Below, in pieces: positions 43,001 to 49,885 of a DNA stretch of 49,885 nucleotides. The position numbers and the translations under genes are program-made. Each line of letters begins with the position of its first letter. Position 1 is the stretch's first letter. The DNA is from Gammaproteobacteria bacterium (GTDB lineage Bacteria; Pseudomonadota; Gammaproteobacteria; Xanthomonadales; Wenzhouxiangellaceae), in contig PXBD01000038.1 in NCBI GenBank assembly GCA_003565625.1, forward strand, positions 1 through 49,885, given 5' to 3'. A model generated the notes under the pieces. It ran no database searches, was not told the origin of the DNA, and was given only the letters and a program-made list of their open reading frames with translations.

Positions 43001-43366
43001 ATGCTTCAGGTGGAATCACGCGATGGCGCCAGCCACGTGGCCCTGCAGGGAGAATTGACGATTTACCAGGCCGCCGAGCTGGCCGAGCGGTTCCTGCCGC
43101 TGTTGCGGCGTGAGGAAGGTCTGGTCATCGACCTGTCCGACGTCAGCGATATGGACTCCAGCTGCGCCCAGATGCTGATGCTGGCCCGGCGCCATTGCCA
43201 GGCGCGCGGCCACGGCTGTGCGCTGGTCAATCACAGCCAGCCGGTCATCGACGTGTTCGAAACCCTGGGCCTGGTGTCCTGGTTTGGCGACCCGGTGGTT
43301 CTGCCGGGAGAATCGGGTCCGAAAAACCGGCCCGGCATGGATGCCGGGATGGGAGGTGGCGCATGA
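43001..43366 (+). CDS. STAS-domain protein of the second chemotaxis set
   Basis: 121 residues. STAS fold related to anti-sigma-factor antagonists: VALQGELTIYQAAELAERFLPLL, then GLVIDLSDVSDMDSSCAQMLMLARRHC, where the Ser-Ser pair (about 51-52) fits the site phosphorylated in SpoIIAA-type proteins. The C-terminal 20 residues are Gly/Met-rich. Such proteins are often encoded between a cheY and a cheA in environmental chemotaxis clusters; their role is not settled. Overlaps cheA by 4 bases. Confidence 0.88.
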   Translation: MLQVESRDGASHVALQGELTIYQAAELAERFLPLLRREEGLVIDLSDVSDMDSSCAQMLMLARRHCQARGHGCALVNHSQPVIDVFETLGLVSWFGDPVVLPGESGPKNRPGMDAGMGGGA

Positions 43367-45567
43367 GCATGGAAGCCGCCCTGCAGACCTATTTCGCCGA
43401 AGCGCGGGAAATGCTCGAAGACATGGAGTCGCGCTTACTCGAAATCGAGCATATCGATGCCGGCGAACTGCCCGAAACCCTCAACGCCGTCTTCCGGGCC
43501 GCCCATACCGTCAAGGGTTCGGCCTCGCTGTTTGGCCTCGACGGAATCGTTGACTTCACCCACGTGGTGGAAAACCTGCTCGACCGGATGCGCGACGGCG
43601 AGGTGGCGGTGGAAGAAGACCTGATTTCGCTGCTGCTGCGCTGTCAGAGTCACATCACTACCCTGGTCGACGAGACCGAGACAGACGAACAGATCAGCGA
43701 AGACAGCCGCCGCCTCAGCCAGCATCTGATCGTTGAACTCGGCGGCTACCTGGCCAGCGAAGACAAGCCGGCCGACAAGGCGGGCCTGCCGACCGCCGGC
43801 GAAGCCGCCGACGATCACGCCGAGCAGTTTCCGGCCGACGCCGACGACGAGACCGTCGACAACGAGTGCTGGCACATCTCCCTGCGCTTCGGCCGCAGTT
43901 CCTTCCGCGACGGGATGGATCCGATTTCTTTCCTGCGCTTCCTCGATGGCCTCGGCACGGTGCGCCAGGTCATCATCCTGGACGACTGGCTGCCGGACCT
44001 GGCCGATTACGATCCCGAGAGCTGTTACCTGGGGTTCGAGATTCGCTACATGTCCCAGGCCAGCAAGAAGGAAATCGAAGACGTGTTCGAGTTCATCCGC
44101 GAAGACAGCGATATCCACATCGTCGCGCCGTATTCGCGCCTGTCCGACTACATCGATCTGATCAACGCCATGGGCGAGGATTCCGATCGCCGCATTGGCG
44201 AAATGCTGATCGACTGCGGCGCCCTGACCGAATCGGAGCTGGCCAAGATGCTGGCCATGCAGGCCGCGGCCGAAGAGGCCGACCAGGGCCGTCGTCTGGG
44301 TGAAATCGTGTCCCAGGAAGATGATCGCCTGGGCCCGGTGGTCGATGCCGCCGCGCAGAAACAGACCCAGATGCGCGAGGCCATCAACCGCAAGCAGAAA
44401 AGCCTGCGCGTGGATGCCGACAAGCTCGACCACCTGATCAACCTGGTCGGCGAGCTGGTCACCTCCGGCGCCGGCACCTTCCTGCAGGCGCAGATTCTCG
44501 GCAACCCCGAGTTGATCGAGTCGATGTCCAAGCTCAACGACCTGCTCGAGGAAATGCGCGATGCATCACTCAAGCTGCGCATGGTCGCCATCGGGGCCAC
44601 GTTCACCAAGTTCCAGCGCGTGGTTCGCGACATGGCCGCCGATCTCGACAAGGACGTGGACCTGGTGATTACCGGGGCCGACACCGAGCTGGACAAGTCG
44701 GTGGTCGAAAAGATCGGCGACCCGCTCATGCACCTGGTGCGCAACGCGGTCGACCACGGCCTGGAGCCTGCCGCCGAGCGCGCGGCTGCCGGCAAACCGG
44801 AAACCGGCACGATCAGCCTCAATGCCTACCATGACTCCGGCAACATCGTGATCGAGGTGGGCGACGATGGCGCCGGTCTGGATGCCGATCGCATCCTGGC
44901 CAAGGCGCGCGAGAAGGGCATGGTCGGCGAAGACCAGCAGTTGAGCCGCAGCGAGATTTTTGACTTCATTCTCAAGCCCGGGTTTTCCACCGCCAGCCAG
45001 GTGTCCAACATCTCCGGTCGCGGGGTTGGCATGGATGTGGTCCGACGCAACGTCATCGAGATGCGCGGGCGCACGGAAATCGACTCCGAGCCGGGCGAGG
45101 GCACCACCATTCGCATCATCCTGCCGCTGACCCTGGCCATCATCGACGGCTTTGTTGTCGGCGTTGGCCAGGCGGCCTTCGTGGTCCCGCTCGACGTAGT
45201 CCAGGAGTGCGTGGAATTCTCCGAAGCCGACCACGAGGAAAAAGACGGCCAGAGCTATATCAACCTGCGCGGCAATGTCCTGCCGCTGGTCAATATCCGG
45301 CAGCGTTTTGCCGTTCGCGGCGAGCGCCCCAAGCGACGCTCGGTGGTCGTGGTCAAGGCCGATGGTCAGTCGGTCGGCCTGGTGGTCGACCGCTTGATGG
45401 GCGAGTTCCAGACCGTGATCAAACCGCTCGGCCCGGTCTTTGCCGGCTTGAGCGGGATCAGCGGGTCGACCATCATGGGCAATGGCGAAGTGGCGCTGAT
45501 TCTCGACGTGCAGGGCCTGGTTCAGCAGATCACGCGCCGGCCTCAGCGCTCGGCCACCCATTCATGA
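43363..45567 (+). CDS. Chemotaxis histidine kinase CheA (second set)
   Basis: 734 residues from the ATG at 43363, overlapping the STAS gene stop (ATGA); longer upstream readings are shadow. P1 with His48 in AAHTVKGSASLFGL. Unlike the first CheA, a P2-like domain is present at about 167-257 (NECWHISLRFGRSSFRDGMDP, PESCYLGFEIRYM, KEIEDVFEFI). A segment IGEMLIDCGALTESELAKML precedes P3 (from about 346, LRVDADKLDHLINLVGELVT). P4: HLVRNAVDHGLE, DDGAGLD, GRGVGMDVVRRN. P5 ends LDVQGLVQQITRR. It should phosphorylate the CheY at 42612 and the CheB at 47125. Confidence 0.96.
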   Translation: MSMEAALQTYFAEAREMLEDMESRLLEIEHIDAGELPETLNAVFRAAHTVKGSASLFGLDGIVDFTHVVENLLDRMRDGEVAVEEDLISLLLRCQSHITTLVDETETDEQISEDSRRLSQHLIVELGGYLASEDKPADKAGLPTAGEAADDHAEQFPADADDETVDNECWHISLRFGRSSFRDGMDPISFLRFLDGLGTVRQVIILDDWLPDLADYDPESCYLGFEIRYMSQASKKEIEDVFEFIREDSDIHIVAPYSRLSDYIDLINAMGEDSDRRIGEMLIDCGALTESELAKMLAMQAAAEEADQGRRLGEIVSQEDDRLGPVVDAAAQKQTQMREAINRKQKSLRVDADKLDHLINLVGELVTSGAGTFLQAQILGNPELIESMSKLNDLLEEMRDASLKLRMVAIGATFTKFQRVVRDMAADLDKDVDLVITGADTELDKSVVEKIGDPLMHLVRNAVDHGLEPAAERAAAGKPETGTISLNAYHDSGNIVIEVGDDGAGLDADRILAKAREKGMVGEDQQLSRSEIFDFILKPGFSTASQVSNISGRGVGMDVVRRNVIEMRGRTEIDSEPGEGTTIRIILPLTLAIIDGFVVGVGQAAFVVPLDVVQECVEFSEADHEEKDGQSYINLRGNVLPLVNIRQRFAVRGERPKRRSVVVVKADGQSVGLVVDRLMGEFQTVIKPLGPVFAGLSGISGSTIMGNGEVALILDVQGLVQQITRRPQRSATHS

Positions 45568-45604
45568 ACACCATAGCGGAACAGTTTTCCAGCGGGGAAT
45601 CGCA

Positions 45605-46243
45605 ATGAGTACTACAGACAGCAAGTCCAACCTGCCGGTCAGGGGACAGTCCCGGGCGGTTACCGGAACCGGAACCGATACCGCCGGCAGTGATGAAAAT
45701 CAGTACCTGACCTTCAAGCTTCAGTCCGAGATCTACGCATTCGGCATTCTCAACGTCAAGGAGATTCTCGAGTTCGGCAAGATCACCAAGGTGCCGATGA
45801 TGCCGGACTTCATCAAGGGCGTGATCAACCTGCGCGGTGAAGTCGTGCCGGTGGTCAACCTGGCCAGGCGTTTCGGGCTCAAGTCTTCCGAGATCACCAA
45901 GCGGACCTGTATCGTCATCATTGAAATCGGCAGCGAAGAGACCCGCCAGGAACTGGGCGTGATGGTCGACAGCGTGTCGGAAGTACTGCAGATCGAAAAT
46001 GACCAGATTCGGCCCGCGCCGGGCTTTGGCGCCAAGATCCGCAACGACTTCATTCGCGGCATGGGCAAGCTCAACGATGATTTTGTCATCATCCTCGACC
46101 AGGATCGAGTGCTGTCGGTCGATGAACTGGCCGCGGTGCGCCAGGTGCGCGAGATGGCGCCGGAACATGTCGATGAAGACCACGAAGAATTTGGTCGTAG
46201 CGGCCAGGACGGCGCCGACGATTCGGGGGGCGACCGGTCCTGA
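45605..46243 (+). CDS. CheW coupling protein (second set)
   Basis: 212 residues, longer than usual because of a 33-residue polar N-terminus and a 45-residue acidic C-terminal tail (EHVDEDHEEFGRSGQDGADD). Core: YLTFKLQSEIYAFGILNVKEILEF, VPMMPDFIKGVINLRGEVVPVVNLARRFGL and LGVMVDSVSEVLQIENDQIRPAPGFG. It couples the second CheA to its receptors. Confidence 0.94.
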   Translation: MSTTDSKSNLPVRGQSRAVTGTGTDTAGSDENQYLTFKLQSEIYAFGILNVKEILEFGKITKVPMMPDFIKGVINLRGEVVPVVNLARRFGLKSSEITKRTCIVIIEIGSEETRQELGVMVDSVSEVLQIENDQIRPAPGFGAKIRNDFIRGMGKLNDDFVIILDQDRVLSVDELAAVRQVREMAPEHVDEDHEEFGRSGQDGADDSGGDRS

Positions 46244-46267
46244 CTCTTTGAAGGAGGCGCGGTATTC

Positions 46268-47125
46268 TTGAACCAGCAGGCAACCGGGAAGAGTTCCGAG
46301 GGCGGCAGCGGTGTCGGTCCGGCGTTGTCCGACGCCGAGTTCGAGCTGTTTCGGCGTCTGATCTACGATACCGCCGGAATCTCCATGGCGCCTTCGAAAA
46401 AGGCGCTGATTTCCGGGCGCCTGAGCAAGCGCCTGCGTGATCTGGGCTACGCGACCTTCCGCGAGTATTTCCAGTGGATCGACAAATCAAAGGACGCGGC
46501 CGCGCTGCGCGAGCGCCAGAACGCGATCGACCACCTCACGACCAACGAGACCTACTTCTTTCGTGAGCCACGGCATTTCGAGTTTGTCGAACAGCGCCTG
46601 ATTCCGCACTGGGCCGGTCGCTCGGTGCGCCTGTGGAGCGCGGCCAGTTCGAGCGGCGAAGAGGCCTATACCCTGGCCATGGTCATGGAGAAACATCACC
46701 GCGGCGGTTGGGAGATCGTCGGTACCGACATCAGTACCCGCGTGGTGGCGGCGGCCACCCGGGGTCAGTATCCGCTGGCGCGCGCCAACAACATTCCGCG
46801 CGAGCATCTCAAGAACTTCTGCCTGAAAGGCGTGGGCGAGCATAACGGGACGTTCCGGATCGATTCGCGCCTGCGCCGGAAGGTCTCTTTTCGCCCGGCC
46901 AACCTGCGCGAGGATCTCTCGGCGGTCGGCATGTGCGATCTGATCATGTTGCGAAACGTCCTGATTTATTTCGACATGGACGTCAAGAAAAAAGTGGTTG
47001 CCAACGTGTTGCGCCAGCTCAAGCCGGGCGGCTGCCTGATGGTCGGGCACGCCGAGAGCCTGCACGGGGTCACCTCGGAGGTCAAGCCGGTGCAGCCGGC
47101 TACCTACATCAAGGAGGCGAAATAA
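46268..47125 (+). CDS. Chemoreceptor methyltransferase CheR (second set)
   Basis: 285 residues from a TTG at 46268 with AGGAGG upstream. [50 protein letters not shown] site [19 protein letters not shown], and [22 protein letters not shown]. The SAM loop has Ala for the usual Gly-Cys (WSAAS versus WSAGC). The stop overlaps the cheB start by one base. Confidence 0.94.
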   Translation: MNQQATGKSSEGGSGVGPALSDAEFELFRRLIYDTAGISMAPSKKALISGRLSKRLRDLGYATFREYFQWIDKSKDAAALRERQNAIDHLTTNETYFFREPRHFEFVEQRLIPHWAGRSVRLWSAASSSGEEAYTLAMVMEKHHRGGWEIVGTDISTRVVAAATRGQYPLARANNIPREHLKNFCLKGVGEHNGTFRIDSRLRRKVSFRPANLREDLSAVGMCDLIMLRNVLIYFDMDVKKKVVANVLRQLKPGGCLMVGHAESLHGVTSEVKPVQPATYIKEAK

Positions 47126-48192
47126 TGGCGGGTCGCAAGATTTCGGTCCTGCTGGTGGATGACTCGGCCGTGGTTCGCCAGGTGTTGACCGAGCAGTTGT
47201 CGGCCGATCGCGAGATCGAGATCATGGGCTCGGCGCCCGATCCGATCTTCGCCATGAAAAAGATGGAGGCCCGCTGGCCCGATGTCATCGTGCTCGACAT
47301 CGAGATGCCGCGCATGGATGGGTTGACCTTTCTGCGCAAGATCATGAGCGAGCGCCCGACCCCGGTCGTGATCTGCTCCACCCTGACCCAGAAAGGCGCT
47401 GAAACCACCATGCAGGCGATGAGCGCCGGTGCGGTCAGTATCATCACCAAGCCGCGCGCCGGCCTGAAAGGGTTCCTGCAGGATTCGGCCAACGATGTCG
47501 CCACGGCGGTCAAGGCGGCCGCCAAGGCGCGCATGAGCAAGGTCAGCGCTTCCGCCGCGGCCCCGATAGAGACGGTCAAGGCCTCGCCGATGCGCGGCTC
47601 TCTGGCCAAGACCACCCAGCAGCTGGTTGCCATTGGTACTTCTACCGGCGGCACCCAGGCGCTGGAGGTCGTGCTGCGCGCCTTGCCGGCATTGTGCCCG
47701 GGTATCGTCATTGTTCAGCACATGCCCGAGAAGTTCACCGACATGTTCGCCCAGCGCCTGAACGGCCTGTGCAAGATCCAGGTGCGCGAGGCCAGGGATC
47801 GCGACCGGGTGCTGCCGGGCCTGGCGTTGATTGCGCCTGGCGGGCGCCATATGAAAGTCGAACGCAGCGGTGCGCACTACATTGCCCGCATCTTCGACGG
47901 CCCGCCGGTCAATCGGCACAAGCCGTCGGTGGACGTGTTGTTTCGCTCGGTGGCCGACCAGGCCGGCAAGAACGCGGTTGGTTTCATCCTCACCGGCATG
48001 GGCGGCGACGGCGCGCGCGGGCTCAAAGCAATGCATGATGCCGGTGCCCATACGGTGGCCCAGGACGAAAAATCCTCGATCGTGTTCGGGATGCCGAAAG
48101 AAGCCATTGCCCTGGGTGCGGCCAACAAGGTGATCGACCTGTGCGAAGTGGCCCAGGAAATCATGCGTTCGGCGACGGCCGATCACTTGTGA
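47125..48192 (+). CDS. Chemotaxis methylesterase CheB (second set)
   Basis: 355 residues from the ATG at 47125 (AAGGAGG upstream, one-base overlap with cheR). Receiver with [11 protein letters not shown] and Asp58 ([11 protein letters not shown]); esterase with Ser in [15 protein letters not shown], His in [16 protein letters not shown] and Asp in [11 protein letters not shown]. The linker (about 135-170) is Ala/Lys-rich. Last gene of the second operon before the downstream receptor. Confidence 0.96.
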   Translation: MAGRKISVLLVDDSAVVRQVLTEQLSADREIEIMGSAPDPIFAMKKMEARWPDVIVLDIEMPRMDGLTFLRKIMSERPTPVVICSTLTQKGAETTMQAMSAGAVSIITKPRAGLKGFLQDSANDVATAVKAAAKARMSKVSASAAAPIETVKASPMRGSLAKTTQQLVAIGTSTGGTQALEVVLRALPALCPGIVIVQHMPEKFTDMFAQRLNGLCKIQVREARDRDRVLPGLALIAPGGRHMKVERSGAHYIARIFDGPPVNRHKPSVDVLFRSVADQAGKNAVGFILTGMGGDGARGLKAMHDAGAHTVAQDEKSSIVFGMPKEAIALGAANKVIDLCEVAQEIMRSATADHL

Positions 48193-48271
48193 ATTGATGT
48201 TTTTTTGGGCTGGATCAAATCCTTCGGGGGCGAATGCTGATAACTTTGAGTGCAGTTTCTGTATCGGGGGC

Positions 48272-48296
48272 TAAATACCCGAACTTATTGGGATAA
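48272..48296 (+). promoter_or_regulatory. Possible sigma-28 (FliA) promoter before the last receptor gene
   Basis: TAAA (48272-48275) and GATAA (48292-48296) resemble the TAAA / CCGATAA boxes, but the spacing is one base short and the CC before GATAA is GG. It lies in the 161-base gap before the receptor gene. Low confidence. Confidence 0.3.
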
Positions 48297-48353
48297 AGTA
48301 ACATTTTCCGCTCTGACCAACGGGCGTCTTACGTGCAAGGAGGGCTTCATCGC

Positions 48354-49885
48354 ATGTCGTTCAAAGATCTGAAAATCGGTACGAAAATCCTGTCCGGATT
48401 TTCCATCATCCTGATCATTGCTATCACCATTGGCATCATCGGGTTCAACGGGTTGACCAGCGTGGGCAACTCCTTTCATCAGGTCTCTGACCAGCGCTTG
48501 CCGGCGGTGCGCTTTCTTGGTGAAATGGAAGCCAATCTGGAACGGCTGTATCTCTACTACACGCGCCTGCTTGATACCCAGCAGGACCGTGCTGATCGCG
48601 ATCACTTCACCGGCCGGATCGAGTACTACCGTGATCAGTACCGCGAATACCAGGCGCAGTATGAAGCTCTGGAAAGAGCGGCCGAGGAAGATCGGGTCTA
48701 CCAGCGCCTGGTGGCCACACTGCAGGCGTTTGCCAATGTCAACACCCAGCAGATCGATCCGGCCCACCGGAGCTTTCTTGATATCGACCTGATGCAGCCG
48801 ATGGAGACCAACCGGGATCTCGAGCGTTTCATGAAGGACCATGCCGAACTGCAGGTCCGCGTGCTCGATGCGATCCAGACCATGGAGGCCTTCAGCGGCG
48901 GCGATGACCCAACGGGCTGCAACTTCGGCCGCTGGATGCCGGATTTCCGCACCAGCAACAACCGCATCAACGGCTACATGCGTGACATCATCGGCTTCCA
49001 TGATGAATTCCATGCCGCGGTCGCACAGATCAATCAACAAATCGCGCAGGGCAATCAGCAGGGTGCTTTCAATGCCTATGCCGAGCGCATGGCGCCGGCC
49101 GCCGTGGGCGTGTTTGCCAACTTCAACAGCATCAACGAGGCATCGGGAGAGGCGGTTGCCGCCCTTGAGCAGATGAGCGGCCTGATTGCCAACGAGGGGC
49201 TGGAGGCTCATGACCAGGTAATGGACGAGTTCGAACAGCTTCAGGCCCTGGTCGTGGAAGGCGCCGAAGCCGACGTGGTGGAGGGCGATGCCATCATCAC
49301 CCGCAGCAACGCGATCAACGTCGGCGCGATGATCATTGGTGCCATTATCGCCGTGGTCATGGGGCTGGTGATCACCCGCCAGGTGACCGGCGGGATCAAC
49401 GCCGGCGTATCGATCGCCAAGCGCATTGCCGATGGTGATCTTACGGTCAAGGCCGACCAGGCGCTGCTGGCCCAGAAGGATGAAGTCGGTGAACTGGTCC
49501 AGGCAATGGATCGCATGTCCGGAAAACTGCGCGAAATCATCGGCTCGGTGGTCACCGGTGCCGACAACATCACCGCGGCCAGCCAGCAGACCTCGTCGAC
49601 GGCTCAGAGCCTGAGCCAGGGTGCCAGCGAGCAGGCGGCCAGCGTGGAAGAAACCACGGCCTCGGTTGAGCAGATGTCGGCCTCGATCGAGCAGAACACC
49701 GAAAACGCCAAGGTCACCGACACCATGGCCTCCAAGGCGGCAACAGACGCCGGTGAAGGCGGTGAGGCGGTCAGCAAGACGGTGGAGGCAATGAAGGCGA
49801 TTGCCGAGAAGATCTCGATCATCGACGATATTGCCTACCAGACCAACCTGCTGGCGCTGAACGCGGCCATCGAGGCGGCCCGGGC
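48354..49885 (+). CDS. Methyl-accepting chemotaxis receptor with CZB-like zinc motif, cut by window end
   Basis: The frame opens at ATG 48354 (AAGGAGG upstream) and is still open at the window end: 510 residues seen, C-terminus missing. Membrane helices at about 13-33 and 321-342. The segment between them holds DHAEL (His163), GCNFGRWMPDF (Cys189) and FHDEFH (His216, His220), the His-Cys-His-His set of the CZB zinc domain; here it lies on the periplasmic side. HAMP follows (IAKRIADGDLTVKADQALLAQKDEVGELVQAM), then the first signalling helix and the tip [18 protein letters not shown]. It belongs with the second chemotaxis set by position. Confidence 0.92.
   Translation, partial: MSFKDLKIGTKILSGFSIILIIAITIGIIGFNGLTSVGNSFHQVSDQRLPAVRFLGEMEANLERLYLYYTRLLDTQQDRADRDHFTGRIEYYRDQYREYQAQYEALERAAEEDRVYQRLVATLQAFANVNTQQIDPAHRSFLDIDLMQPMETNRDLERFMKDHAELQVRVLDAIQTMEAFSGGDDPTGCNFGRWMPDFRTSNNRINGYMRDIIGFHDEFHAAVAQINQQIAQGNQQGAFNAYAERMAPAAVGVFANFNSINEASGEAVAALEQMSGLIANEGLEAHDQVMDEFEQLQALVVEGAEADVVEGDAIITRSNAINVGAMIIGAIIAVVMGLVITRQVTGGINAGVSIAKRIADGDLTVKADQALLAQKDEVGELVQAMDRMSGKLREIIGSVVTGADNITAASQQTSSTAQSLSQGASEQAASVEETTASVEQMSASIEQNTENAKVTDTMASKAATDAGEGGEAVSKTVEAMKAIAEKISIIDDIAYQTNLLALNAAIEAAR

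Noticed and set aside
48193..48230. T-rich run after the second cheB as an intrinsic terminator
   Set aside because: A T-run is present, but no convincing GC-rich stem lies directly before it.

Overview
The window is one long flagellar and chemotaxis locus from a GC-rich gammaproteobacterium. Two fleQ/rpoN-type regulators, a fleSR pair, flhF-flhG-fliA, cheYZA, motCD and the ParC/ParP array-positioning pair are collected in one place. A PilZ-like gene lies just before rpoN. This layout is typical of polar flagellates such as Pseudomonas and the Xanthomonas/Lysobacter lineage. It fits the latter better (PilZ-like gene plus rpoN beside fleQ), possibly a Wenzhouxiangella-type relative. The taxonomic call is inference from gene content and order only. 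No rRNA, tRNA, CRISPR array, transposase or phage gene was seen.

Layout. 1-1892: 3' end of fliD, then fliS and a fliT-like chaperone gene. 1900-5580: a toxin-antitoxin (TA) island inserted between the filament chaperones and the regulators. It holds remains of at least seven TA loci. Only mazEF looks intact; the others keep an antitoxin but have a broken or missing toxin, and short repeats sit at several breakpoints. 5681-11578: PilZ-like gene, rpoN, a FleQ-like activator without its N-terminal domain, and fleS-fleR. 11608-23967: fliE-F-G-H-I-J-K and fliL-M-N-O-P-Q-R-flhB, tightly packed and often overlapping. 24169-29216: flhA, flhF, flhG (fleN), fliA. 29260-41265: first chemotaxis set (cheY, cheZ, cheA, motC, motD, parC, parP, cheW, two tiny ORFs, a second cheW, a receptor, cheR, cheD, cheB). 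41342-49885: second chemotaxis set (sensorless receptor-like protein, cheY, STAS protein, cheA, cheW, cheR, cheB, and a receptor cut by the window edge).

Regulation can be read directly. Six sites fit the sigma-54 pattern TGGC(A/C)C-N5-TTGC with no mismatch, and they lie before fleS, fliE, fliL, flhA, the cheW-receptor operon and the second chemotaxis operon. A seventh lies inside the 3' end of fliI before fliJ, and an eighth with one mismatch lies before rpoN itself. This fits a hierarchy of RpoN plus the FleQ-like protein, then FleSR, then FliA.

The most interesting signals are three. (i) The receptor-like protein that opens the second chemotaxis operon carries, near its C-terminus, the same F-Q-D-x3-Q motif as the CheZ active site, directly upstream of a cheY and in an operon with no cheZ. 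(ii) CheA of the first set has no visible P2 domain, but its linker holds two copies of a motif that closely copies the CheY-binding N-terminus of FliM. (iii) The TA island shows consistent survival of antitoxins over toxins.
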